The notes beneath the pieces are model-generated. The model did no database searches, was not told where the DNA came from, and saw only the letters and a program-made list of their open reading frames with translations. Below, piece by piece: positions 15,207 through 23,310 of a DNA stretch of 32,586 nucleotides. Source of the stretch: Clostridiales bacterium (GTDB taxonomy: Bacteria; Bacillota; Clostridia; Lachnospirales; Anaerotignaceae). How positions within the stretch are numbered: position 1 is the stretch's first letter; every line of letters starts with the position of its first letter. The translations under genes and the position numbers were made by a program. The DNA lies in NCBI GenBank assembly GCA_018364635.1, contig JAGZLR010000023.1, positions 1 to 32,586 on the forward strand, written 5' to 3'.

Positions 15207-16754
15207 TTATCTTATCTTTTCTTCCATTTTCATAAATAAGGAAACCATATATAGCATAGTCATGTCCGCAGGATTTTTAAGATTAATTTGTAAAAGTTCC
15301 TCTATTTTTTTTATTCTGTATTGTACCGTATTATAGTGAATGAATTGCTCTTTAGCCATTACTTTTAAATTCATCTTATACTCTATACAATAGTCTACAA
15401 CCATTTTTTTTAAACAACTCTTATTCTTTTTGTCATATATTTCTAACCTGTTTTGTATACTCTGATATAATTGTTTCATTGGTGTTTGCAAAAGATATTC
15501 CATTTGTAAAAAAGATTGAACATCACTGCGCTCATAAAACTTACTAACTTTCATTCCCTTCAGTTTTGGAAAAACCTCTATTACCTTTGGCATAAATAAA
15601 AACAGATCTTTCTTGTGATAGATAGCAGCAATGATTGTTTGGCATGGAACACTATACATATTTTCTATAGTCTCTTTCTCAGAGAAGATTCTATTTTCGT
15701 CACAACCAAATAAAACATAGACAAACATTTGCTGAAGTTCTGTATACACGATCTGGAACCCCTCTTGTTTTACAACAGAGTTTATCCATAATCTTATATT
15801 TTTATCATTCTCAAGTATTCCTTGCTTCTCAACACAGATAATTCCTCTAACTTTTTCCAAATCAATTTTTTGCTTTTCTGCAATCACAATCGCATGTGCC
15901 TCATCACCATTAAGAATAGAAAGAATCAGTTCATGCTGGCTTCTTTGGAGAATATCTTTATCCCAAATATCCACAATCACCTCAAAACTTTGAAAAATAA
16001 ACTCTATATGTTGAGATTGTTTTATTTTTGAAAACATTCCTAACCATAGGTATGTATTCTTATGCCATATTTTTTTCCAAGCACATTTTTGGCTATCATC
16101 TATAAAAAAAGTATTGTTCTTTCTATTATTTACAAAATCTTCCACCACCAATAATTCTCTCATTTGCATGACATCATCACCACAGGAAAATATTTCTTCC
16201 ATACTATTCTCCAATAGCATAAGTGAAATATCATAGGATTCACTTAAAAACTTCATTCCTTCCACAAATGATTTTTGCTTCTGATTTAATTCTATAATCC
16301 TCTTTAAAATTGTCCGTTCCTTCTTAGCATCATACTCGCTTTTCCGCATTAAAAGGCTTATAATATCATTCATTACTGTAGCATAAGAGATTTTGGAATC
16401 ATTAGGTGGACAAATCAAAGGAATTTCCAGCTTATTACATAGCTCTATCACTCTAGTATCCAATTTTTTTATTACATAACCTAAATAGAATAAAACGACA
16501 CCAGCTATTTGTCTTTGCTGCAATGCATAAATCAAATAAATCTGTTTTTCAACATCTTCTTTAATATCATTACAAGATGTAATTACTATTTCGCCTTCCT
16601 TAAGATTCAGTAAAAAACTGCCTTCTTCATTCAAATCCGACATTTCTAACACAGTCACACCGGATACTTTGTTTTTTAAGCCTTTTTTTCCAGCTAAAAC
16701 AGTCGCATTTTTTAGTGAGTTTGTTTTTAATAACAATTCAGTGATTGTATCCAT
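15207..16754 (-). CDS. PucR-family transcriptional regulator
   Basis: A 515-residue regulator of the PucR/CdaR class. The N-terminal ~125 residues are a PucR domain (purine catabolism regulator-like; GVTVLEMSDLNEEGSFLLNLKEGEIVITS). A divergent middle section follows, and the C-terminus has the PucR helix-turn-helix with MNLKVMAKEQFIHYNTVQYRIKKIEELL near 460-490. PucR proteins sense nitrogen compounds such as purine-degradation products and usually activate the neighbouring catabolic genes. It lies directly upstream of the DUF917-NCS1 pair in the same direction but with its own terminator, so it is a separate transcript. GAGGTG precedes the ATG. Confidence 0.9.
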   Translation of the reverse strand: MDTITELLLKTNSLKNATVLAGKKGLKNKVSGVTVLEMSDLNEEGSFLLNLKEGEIVITSCNDIKEDVEKQIYLIYALQQRQIAGVVLFYLGYVIKKLDTRVIELCNKLEIPLICPPNDSKISYATVMNDIISLLMRKSEYDAKKERTILKRIIELNQKQKSFVEGMKFLSESYDISLMLLENSMEEIFSCGDDVMQMRELLVVEDFVNNRKNNTFFIDDSQKCAWKKIWHKNTYLWLGMFSKIKQSQHIEFIFQSFEVIVDIWDKDILQRSQHELILSILNGDEAHAIVIAEKQKIDLEKVRGIICVEKQGILENDKNIRLWINSVVKQEGFQIVYTELQQMFVYVLFGCDENRIFSEKETIENMYSVPCQTIIAAIYHKKDLFLFMPKVIEVFPKLKGMKVSKFYERSDVQSFLQMEYLLQTPMKQLYQSIQNRLEIYDKKNKSCLKKMVVDYCIEYKMNLKVMAKEQFIHYNTVQYRIKKIEELLQINLKNPADMTMLYMVSLFMKMEEKIR

Positions 16755-17225
16755 AATTCACCTCTTCTAAATTCTACACTTATTTAAGTATAAAATTTTT
16801 GAATTTATTCTTATCTATCTCATGATTTATATATGAAATAAAATAATCTTTAGATCACGAACTGAATGCTATGATATATTTTTGTTTATGAAATTTTCTT
16901 ATTGATTTAAAGAAATATACTCATTTAAGTCTTTATATTAATCAAAAAATCATCAGATTTATTTTATTAAGTATAACATAAAGCTGTTTTCCGAACAACC
17001 TTTGCCACTTTATCTAAAATAACCAATGCTTTTCACAAAATCACTTATTATTTGACAGCAGGAATAAGTTCATAGGAATCTAATCTATACATCATCATCT
17101 TCCTCTCTGCTATAGATATAAAAATCTCTTTGCTAGTATTTTGGGGTTACAAAAACAGCTTTGTTGATATCTTCTTTGTAACATATTTAAGATCCAGAAG
17201 TTTATAAAATGATTATCAAATAAAT
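16755..17225. other. Long AT-rich intergenic region with one tiny possible ORF
   Basis: No convincing gene is seen. On the minus strand 17098-17048 is a 16-codon reading frame beginning with three ATG codons behind AGAGGAAG and ending in two TAA codons; its peptide ends YELIPAVK. Just downstream another frame reads IISDFVKSIGYFR, so this may be the stub of a frameshifted gene rather than a leader peptide. The pucR-type gene promoter must also lie at the right-hand start of this region but no clear boxes stand out. Confidence 0.3.
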
Positions 17226-17259
17226 TTAGGCGGTATAATTTTTCTCTTATACCGCCTAA
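17226..17259 (-). terminator. Hairpin downstream of the third PLP lyase gene
   Basis: TTAGGCGGTATAA (17226-17238) pairs perfectly with TTATACCGCCTAA (17247-17259). On the minus strand a weak T-rich tail (ATTTATTT) follows. It is about 220 bases past the lyase stop and may end that transcript with a long 3' untranslated region, or be an orphan element left by a lost gene. Confidence 0.45.
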
Positions 17260-17480
17260 CATTTGTATTTTATAAAATTATAGTATCTTTTAAAAACCAA
17301 AATTTTTAATAGAAAAAATCAACTTCAAAAATCCATAAAATCACTTAATTATTCTAACTTTTTAAATTTGTTTACTTACCGCGAAAAGTATGCCTAAAGA
17401 AACAGGTGTCCCCTTTATCTATAAAAATAATTATTATTTCTTGTGTTATATGACAAATGGGTTATAAATAAATCAAAACA

Positions 17481-18659
17481 TCAATCAAAAACCTTTAATG
17501 CATTTTCAAAATCTGCAACCAAATCATCAGCATCTTCAATACCTACAGAAACACGAATCAACCCTGGAGTAATGCCCATTTTTCTACGTGTTTCATCAGG
17601 CACACCCATATGAGAAGAAGTCACAGGATGACTTAATGTTGTATGTAATCCTCCCAAAGTAGGAGCATACCGCGGAAAATGCAAAGCCATCATAAATTGA
17701 TCAATTTTTTCTAAATCTTCTGGTACAATAAAACTCAGCATAGCACAGTACCCATTTCTGCCAAACATCCTGTCTGCCAATTCCTTCTGCGGATAGTCTG
17801 GCAAACTAGGATGGTTTACATGGGTAACATGTGGATTCTTAGCCAGTGAAGTTGCAAGTTTTTCTGCAGTATGCATAGCTTGAGGAAGACGGAGTGATGC
17901 CGTATGAATGCCACGATGAATCAGCCATGCACTAAACGGATCACCAGGTGTTCCCAATAACATGGCTACAGGCTGAATTTTATTACACAGATCTGCAGTA
18001 GTCGTAACAGATCCACCAATGGCATCACTATGACCATTCAGAAACTTGGTAAGACTATTAATAACAATGTCTGCACCAAATTCAATAGGACGGATAGCAA
18101 TAGGAGTGGTAAAAGTATTGTCCACCATCAAAAGCGCACCATTTTCATGAGCAATATTGGCTACTGCCTTCAGATCAACCAATGTTAATGTAGGATTAGA
18201 GAGTACCTCTGAGTAGATCAGCTTTGTTTCATGACGCACAGCCTGTTGTATAGCTTCTGTATTCTGATAATCCACAAATGTGACATCTACACCACATTTT
18301 GGCAAGATCTCTGTCATAACAGAAAAGGTTTCACCGTAAATGTTAGCATTACAAATCACATGATCGCCTTTATTTAGCAGTGTCATTAGTGTGCTAGTGA
18401 TAGCTCCCATTCCTGAAGAGAAAATCAGAGACATTTCACCGCCTTCCAAACAGGAGATAACTTCTCCAAGAGCAGTACGATTGGGATTACGCGTACGGAC
18501 ATAAGTATAACCTTTCGTGGCATAAGTATCTTGAACCTCCTTAAACCCCTTCATAGTGAATGCAGTAGTCATAAAGCAGGGTAAAGTTTCCGGTGCCATA
18601 TTCATTCCTCGCACCTTCTCACCACTATACAATGCTTCAGTAATATGTGAAAATTTCAT
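17481..18659 (-). CDS. PLP-dependent lyase of the Cys/Met metabolism family (third paralogue)
   Basis: A 392-residue fold-type I PLP enzyme related to cystathionine gamma-synthase, cystathionine lyases and methionine gamma-lyase. The Schiff-base lysine is K205 in NSLTKFLNGHSD, and the PLP-binding aspartate is in MVDNTFTTP. It differs from the other two paralogues: the phosphate segment is YVRTRNPN instead of Y(S/T)RxGNPT, and the active-site cysteine position reads YGET (108-111), so it is not a standard methionine gamma-lyase. It probably acts on another sulfur or O-substituted amino acid. GGAG lies before the ATG. It is 33 bases behind the AGCS symporter gene in the same operon, which suggests the symporter brings in its substrate. 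Confidence 0.85.
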   Translation of the reverse strand: MKFSHITEALYSGEKVRGMNMAPETLPCFMTTAFTMKGFKEVQDTYATKGYTYVRTRNPNRTALGEVISCLEGGEMSLIFSSGMGAITSTLMTLLNKGDHVICNANIYGETFSVMTEILPKCGVDVTFVDYQNTEAIQQAVRHETKLIYSEVLSNPTLTLVDLKAVANIAHENGALLMVDNTFTTPIAIRPIEFGADIVINSLTKFLNGHSDAIGGSVTTTADLCNKIQPVAMLLGTPGDPFSAWLIHRGIHTASLRLPQAMHTAEKLATSLAKNPHVTHVNHPSLPDYPQKELADRMFGRNGYCAMLSFIVPEDLEKIDQFMMALHFPRYAPTLGGLHTTLSHPVTSSHMGVPDETRRKMGITPGLIRVSVGIEDADDLVADFENALKVFD

Positions 18660-18692
18660 GCTAGTACTCCTTTCTTTGCCATATAAAAGTAA

Positions 18693-20144
18693 TTATTCCT
18701 TAGATACATCGTGAAACTCATCTTCGTAGAAAATTTTAAAAGATGGATCTACTTTGCCAATTCCCAAATACCGAGCCTTATAGTCATTAAGAAGCTTAAT
18801 AAACACTCCAGACAAACTGATCAGTGCAATGACATTGAAGAAAGTAGGTAATACAGTCACCACGTCAATCATAGCCCAATATAAATTTGGCCCTTTCCCT
18901 GACAGAACAATAGCGGCTACCACAATAATATTAGGCCAAGGAAATATAATTTTGAAGATCAATATTAATTTGTCTCTCAGTTTTTCATTATGACGGAAAC
19001 CGTGAGCAATAAGAGAACAGTAGTAGGTAAACCATCCAGTAGTAGTTGTAACACCAAATAACAAAGCTATAAATCCAATAAAATAAAGACCTACCTGACC
19101 AAATACACTCTGAAAAGCTGTAATAGTCAATGTAACAGAAGTAAGACCGCTAGTCCAAGTACCTGAACTAAGGATGGCTAGCGCCGTAACTGCACTTACT
19201 AATACTGTACTCACAAATACTTCAATAGCTCCCCACAGTCCTTGCTCTACCGGATGTGGTGTATCTGCAGCCGCGTGGATCATTGGAGACGACCCCTGTC
19301 CAGCTTCATTTGAGTTAATAGAACGAGCAATACCTGTACGAATAACAGTCATTACGCCAACACCTACAAAACCACCCGTTGCTGCAGAACCGCTAAATGC
19401 ATCGTGAATTACCGCTTGAATTACACCAGGAAGCGCTCGGTAGTTAACTGCAATAAGTATAATCGCACCGAAGAAATATATAAGGCACATAAATGGAACC
19501 AATTTACTAGCAAACTTAGCAATACGAGGAGTACCCTTCCAAGTAATATAAAATACAAACAAAGAATAAACACAGGCAAAAGGAATCATAGGAATATGAA
19601 ATGTCGTGTTTAATGCTTCAGCAATAGTAAAAACCTGATTTCCAGAAAAGGCTGCCAAAATGAATGACAAACCAAAACACCAAGCTAAAATTTTTGCTCC
19701 CTTAAATCCTCTTTGTTCTCCAAGACCTCGTTCAATATAGTAAGAAGGCCCTCCATAGTAGTTTCCATGAGAATCTTTGCAGCGGTAGTAGCATGCTAAT
19801 GAAACCTCTGCTACCTTAACGGTCATTCCAAAAGCTGCCCAAGCTAAAATCCAAAATAGAGCTCCGGGGCCACCAACAGCAATAGCTGCAGCTACACCTC
19901 CTAACGAACCAACACCTACAGCACCTCCAACTGCTACACAGATAGCCTCAAATGGTGAAATATTTCCTGACCGTTTCTGGCCAGAGTTTTTTATAGAGCC
20001 TATAGTATTCCTAAAAATCAGACCAGAGTGACGAAATACAAAAAACTTTGAACGTATTGTAAGTAGAATACCACATCCCATGATAGCTATAATCATAGGC
20101 GGTCCCCATAAAAACGAACCGATGTTGCTAACAATTTCTTGCAT
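18693..20144 (-). CDS. AGCS-family amino acid:sodium symporter (alanine/glycine carrier type)
   Basis: A 483-residue membrane protein with about ten to eleven hydrophobic segments, of the alanine or glycine:cation symporter family. The family signature region is visible in RSINSNEAGQGSSPMIHAAADTP (about 275-297), with GGAVGVGSLGGVAAAI near residues 73-88. It would import a small neutral amino acid with sodium. GGAG lies seven bases before the ATG. It is the first gene of a two-gene operon with the third PLP lyase and diverges from a MerR-type regulator, which is the likely controller. The substrate is not determinable, but the lyase partner suggests a sulfur or hydroxy amino acid rather than alanine. 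Confidence 0.9.
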   Translation of the reverse strand: MQEIVSNIGSFLWGPPMIIAIMGCGILLTIRSKFFVFRHSGLIFRNTIGSIKNSGQKRSGNISPFEAICVAVGGAVGVGSLGGVAAAIAVGGPGALFWILAWAAFGMTVKVAEVSLACYYRCKDSHGNYYGGPSYYIERGLGEQRGFKGAKILAWCFGLSFILAAFSGNQVFTIAEALNTTFHIPMIPFACVYSLFVFYITWKGTPRIAKFASKLVPFMCLIYFFGAIILIAVNYRALPGVIQAVIHDAFSGSAATGGFVGVGVMTVIRTGIARSINSNEAGQGSSPMIHAAADTPHPVEQGLWGAIEVFVSTVLVSAVTALAILSSGTWTSGLTSVTLTITAFQSVFGQVGLYFIGFIALLFGVTTTTGWFTYYCSLIAHGFRHNEKLRDKLILIFKIIFPWPNIIVVAAIVLSGKGPNLYWAMIDVVTVLPTFFNVIALISLSGVFIKLLNDYKARYLGIGKVDPSFKIFYEDEFHDVSKE

Positions 20145-20202
20145 GCGCTTTCTCCTTCTTTCTTTATCTTAATGATTCGTATTCTTTACATAATTACCGT
20201 AA

Positions 20203-20226
20203 CATTAAAGTTCTCAATAAAGTCAA
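20203..20226 (-). promoter_or_regulatory. Possible promoter/operator region of the AGCS symporter operon
   Basis: On the minus strand TTGACT (20226-20221) is a good -35 box, but no clear -10 lies 17 bases away; a poor match sits at 19 bases, as expected of a MerR-activated promoter. Two near-identical octamers, CTTTATTG and CTTTAATG, occur in tandem with a 12-base period (20222-20203), the first overlapping the -35 box. Confidence 0.3.
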
Positions 20227-20314
20227 CTGTTAAAATATAAATAATATTTCAGAAACTTACCTTACTTTTTTGTTTTATATGTACACAAATTTACAAAAAC
20301 CTTTTAGTTAAGTA

Positions 20315-20343
20315 TTGACTTTCTATTTTACAATTTCTATAAT
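20315..20343 (+). promoter_or_regulatory. Sigma-A promoter of the MerR-type regulator gene
   Basis: TTGACT (20315-20320), a 17-base spacer, and TATAAT (20338-20343) lie about 40 bases before the regulator start. Confidence 0.7.
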
Positions 20344-20384
20344 ATATTCAATATTTATACTTAGATATAAAGGAGGTGCAGATA

Positions 20385-21197
20385 TTGAAAGATAGATATA
20401 CTGTTGGCGAAATAGCCTCATTGCTCAATATCTCCCCGCAAACTTTACGTTTTTATGATAAAAACGGTGTCGTAGTTCCTCACCATACAGACCCAAAGAC
20501 TGGATATCGTTATTACAGTTACGATCAGATCAGCTATATTAGTCGGGTGAAATATCTCCAGCAATTCGGTTTTAGCTTAGATGATATAAAAAAAGCACTT
20601 TCTACTAATGATGCTCGTTATTTTCGTATGTTTTTGAAACAACAACGTCAAAGTCTTCAAACTGAAGTTCAGCGTATATCCAACTTGCTGGAAGACTTAG
20701 ACTGGTACATTGACTACTACAGCTATCTGGAATCCCATAACTACAATGGAGTACCTTATCTCCAGCAAAAACCCGTACGATATCTACTAACCGAACCCAT
20801 CCATTCTGGCGAAGATATATATGGTTCAGCAGGCAAACGACTGATACAGATGCAACATAGCACTATATTTGCCAATGTTCATTTTCGACGTTGCCATGGT
20901 TATTTGCTAAATTTCTCAGCTTTGCTTGATGGAAAAATTTTGCCAACGCACTACTTCGTTTATCTTCGTGAACAAATATCTCTGCAACATCCCAACTTAC
21001 TCACAGTCCCTGCTGGGTCGTATTTGTGTGTTCAAAATCGTATTCTAACTGAGCCATTTAATGGACCTAATCTAAGTCAGTATTTTAGAGGTACCAACAC
21101 AGTACCATTAGTTTTGGCAAATGAATACGAAGACAATTTTACAAATTTCAGGAATAGTATGTATGAAATTCAAATTCAGACCGGAACTAATTTCTAA
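20385..21197 (+). CDS. MerR-family transcriptional regulator
   Basis: A 270-residue regulator. The N-terminal MerR winged helix reads YTVGEIASLLNISPQTLRFYDKNG with the wing DPKTGYRYYSYDQI, then a coiled-coil linker (about 80-125). The C-terminal ~145 residues look like a BmrR-type ligand-binding domain, not recognised further. TTG at 20385 is chosen as start because AGGAGG lies eight bases before it; the GTG at 20376 overlaps that ribosome site. It is transcribed away from the AGCS symporter and PLP lyase operon, with a shared 240-base promoter region, so those genes are its probable targets. The ligand would plausibly be the transported amino acid or its product. Confidence 0.88.
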   Translation: MKDRYTVGEIASLLNISPQTLRFYDKNGVVVPHHTDPKTGYRYYSYDQISYISRVKYLQQFGFSLDDIKKALSTNDARYFRMFLKQQRQSLQTEVQRISNLLEDLDWYIDYYSYLESHNYNGVPYLQQKPVRYLLTEPIHSGEDIYGSAGKRLIQMQHSTIFANVHFRRCHGYLLNFSALLDGKILPTHYFVYLREQISLQHPNLLTVPAGSYLCVQNRILTEPFNGPNLSQYFRGTNTVPLVLANEYEDNFTNFRNSMYEIQIQTGTNF

Positions 21198-21257
21198 TTT
21201 ATCAGGTTTAGAAAAATAAGTATTTTTTAAAAAACTTCTGTCATCTATTTCTTAAAC

Positions 21258-21344
21258 TCAGAAGTCATAAATGACTACTTCTTCTCTTCTCTGATCATAA
21301 GTCATCCATCTTAGGTGTCTACCATTGGTATCTCCGTACACATC
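21258..21344 (-). pseudogene. Fragment of a decayed gene
   Basis: This minus-strand frame opens directly after a stop codon and gives DVYGDTNGRHLRWMTYDQ continuing to VVIYDF and a stop, a clearly protein-like C-terminal end without a start. Upstream, another frame gives NLGAIKVSL just before it, so a frameshift seems to have separated the two parts. The family is not recognised. Confidence 0.4.
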
Positions 21345-21410
21345 CTAAACTTACTTTGATTGCTCCTAAATTTTAACGGTCTTGATCTAAAACAAAATAG
21401 AGATGATAGA

Positions 21411-21566
21411 TTATCTGATCCATTTACACCAAATCACCTGATATCTTAATTGTACCATTAAAGTTTTCAAGTGTACTGTAAAACTATCATACGGTGAACA
21501 AAAACACATTAAATGAAAAACTCTTTTATGGGGCATATCCTCATCGTTAAGCTCTTCCACATTCAT
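21411..21566 (-). other. Short unassigned ORF in a decayed region
   Basis: A 51-codon frame beginning MNVEELNDEDMPHKR, with only a weak AAGGA before its ATG. It lies between two gene remnants in the same direction and changes reading frame relative to protein-like sequence on its 3' side, so it may be part of the same degraded gene. No function is assigned. Confidence 0.25.
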
Positions 21567-21650
21567 TTATCCTTTTACTATGCACTGTCCTATCATTAAT
21601 AGCTTTCTGCCCGCCAGTGGTACAATAAACCAGAGCTGAGGACTATAGTT

Positions 21651-22154
21651 TCAATTTACTTCACGAAAAATTTTTAGATGTTTTAGTCCTGCTTTCCTCT
21701 CGGCTGTAACCCAGCCTATAAAGACTTCCCCAACACTAATTTGAGTTTTAGGTAAGCAAATCTCTTCATATCGATACGCAACATTTAATTGGCCTGTTTT
21801 CACATCATAAATCATTTTAATCTCTGTCGGAGTAGGATAAGTATATTTTTCGCATACCTTTTTAATCTTGTCCAGTTCGTTTGTTCCCACCCTTAAAAGT
21901 TCCATAACACGGAATAGTCATCCCTATTTCATTTAATGTTTTGATTTTACCACCTAATTCAAAAAACACGTTAAACATCTGGCTCTTGGCTTCTATAGGT
22001 CAATAAGCAAATTCTTTATCCGCCATTTCGCCTATTGTATTCAAAGTAAGCGCAGTCAACTTAGACTGTATATACCTCAATTCATCTTCAAATATTTCAT
22101 TTTTCTTTTTAACTTATTAAAAATCCCCATATATACTTGTTTCATTAAATCCAT
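21651..22154 (-). pseudogene. Frameshifted small gene (about 168 codons), family unassigned
   Basis: The original gene probably began at ATG 22154-22152 (MDLMKQVYMGIF) behind GGAGTG. Frame 0 runs into a stop soon after a poly-A stretch. The protein-like sequence continues in another frame (NEIFEDELRYIQSKLTALT... then an in-frame TGA at 22002-22000, then FNVFFELGGKIKTLNEIG). It returns to frame 0 with LLRVGTNELDKIKK and runs to 21651, ending in an 84-residue open frame (PTEIKMIYDVKTGQLNVAYRYEEI). Two compensating frame changes and one internal stop show it is broken. Size and style recall small immunity proteins, but I cannot name the family. The terminal 255 bases alone could be miscalled as an intact gene. 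Confidence 0.6.
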
Positions 22155-22214
22155 GTGCTTCACTCCGCACTTTTTGCATAACCCCTCAAATCTATTATCT
22201 TTCCTCCTCAAACT

Positions 22215-22316
22215 TTATCGCCTCTTCCTTGCACAATTCACCTCATTATAGTGCGCCGCAGAATCTTCTTCAATCTGCTTCTTTAGCACCATCACATAAA
22301 TCCGATTAGTTCGTAT
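22215..22316 (-). pseudogene. C-terminal fragment of another decayed gene
   Basis: The frame after a stop reads RTNRIYVMVLKKQIEEDSAA and ends in TAA; in the adjacent frame the sequence continues NELCKEEAIKFEEER before two stops. This looks like the end of a protein interrupted by a frameshift, just upstream of the broken gene at 21651-22154. Confidence 0.35.
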
Positions 22317-22333
22317 TCAGTTTTGGGTATAAG

Positions 22334-22361
22334 AAAGGCGCAGCCAACATGCTACGCCTTT
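22334..22361 (-). terminator. Terminator of the LemA-DUF3137-DUF1266 operon
   Basis: AAAGGCG-C-AGC (22334-22344) pairs with GCT-A-CGCCTTT (22351-22361) with one mismatch. It follows the DUF1266 stop on the minus strand and is flanked by a T-run on the plus strand, so it may work in both directions. Confidence 0.65.
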
Positions 22362-22368
22362 TTTGTAT

Positions 22369-23295
22369 CTAGCCATGTTTATGGTTTTTCCGGTATTTCA
22401 GCAGGACGCCATATTCATCGGTGACGACCTCTTTAGAAAGAAGCTGGTCGAAGGAAATGGAGAGATATGGAGAGTTTTGGAAAGGCTTTCTTCCTTTCCA
22501 CATCTGCTCATATAGCTTCCAGCGTTCTGCTGTCATGGATTTCGGATCATTTCTATCCTCGTGCTGCCAAAACTGTCCGCCCAACAGATAACTCTCCATC
22601 ATTTCCTCCCAATTCTGAAAAAAAGCCTGGGCTTTTGTCCCTGCATCTACACACAAATCCAGCATTTCCTGCATACTGATATAGCTGGCTAAATAGCAGC
22701 ACTGCGTGATATACACACAGCGCCCCATATCCCATCCCAGCAGGGCGTTTTCCCCATAGCGCCGCCATGACGTCAGCATTTTGGGCAGATAGCTATCCCC
22801 ATCCGCTTTCGGATTGTTTTTTTGAGCCTCCTCAATAAGCTGGTCTTCCGTATAATTTTGGTACTTGTGTGACAGGGAATCCATTTCTCGCCGATAGCGG
22901 GCACGCATCCCTTCGTCGATCAGACTGCGCATTTCCTTGATGGCTGCCTCATGCCCTTGGATCCCCCAATAATCCCATAGCATTGTTTTGATAATTTCTC
23001 GATCGGATTCATTATTATATCTCCAACCTGCCAACAGATAGAAATTTGTATGCTGATTTGCCGCAATCAGGATTGACCCTGCGGTGTTCATCCAGCGCAG
23101 GGTAGGGGATAACAGATTATATTCCTCTCCCCGTCTTTCCTTCGATTTAAAGACACAATATAGAACACCAAGTAGGATTAGCCCTATAGCTAAGGTAACA
23201 ATCAGCGCAATAAAGCCACCCATATTTCCCGTCATAATGCTGAGGATACCTAGACCAATAATTAGCAGGATAACGAATACAATCATACATCCCAT
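22369..23295 (-). CDS. DUF1266 domain-containing membrane-anchored protein
   Basis: A 308-residue protein. The first ~50 residues contain two hydrophobic segments (MIVFVILLIIGLGILSIMTG and IALIVTLAIGLILLGVLYCVF), placing the rest on one side of the membrane. The C-terminal half shows the DUF1266 pattern: a Trp-rich segment (DYWGIQGH), WDMGRCVYITQCCYLASYIS, and FFQNWEEMMESYLLGGQFW. The function of DUF1266 is unknown. GGAGG before the ATG supports the start. It is the last gene of a LemA - DUF3137 - DUF1266 operon, 15 bases behind DUF3137, in a block of visibly higher G+C than its surroundings. The operon may have been acquired. Confidence 0.85.
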   Translation of the reverse strand: MGCMIVFVILLIIGLGILSIMTGNMGGFIALIVTLAIGLILLGVLYCVFKSKERRGEEYNLLSPTLRWMNTAGSILIAANQHTNFYLLAGWRYNNESDREIIKTMLWDYWGIQGHEAAIKEMRSLIDEGMRARYRREMDSLSHKYQNYTEDQLIEEAQKNNPKADGDSYLPKMLTSWRRYGENALLGWDMGRCVYITQCCYLASYISMQEMLDLCVDAGTKAQAFFQNWEEMMESYLLGGQFWQHEDRNDPKSMTAERWKLYEQMWKGRKPFQNSPYLSISFDQLLSKEVVTDEYGVLLKYRKNHKHG

Positions 23296-23310
23296 ATAAT
23301 AACCTCCTCC

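Noticed and set aside
20376..20384. GTG at 20376 as the start of the MerR-type regulator
   Set aside because: It overlaps the AGGAGG ribosome site itself; the TTG at 20385 is correctly spaced.
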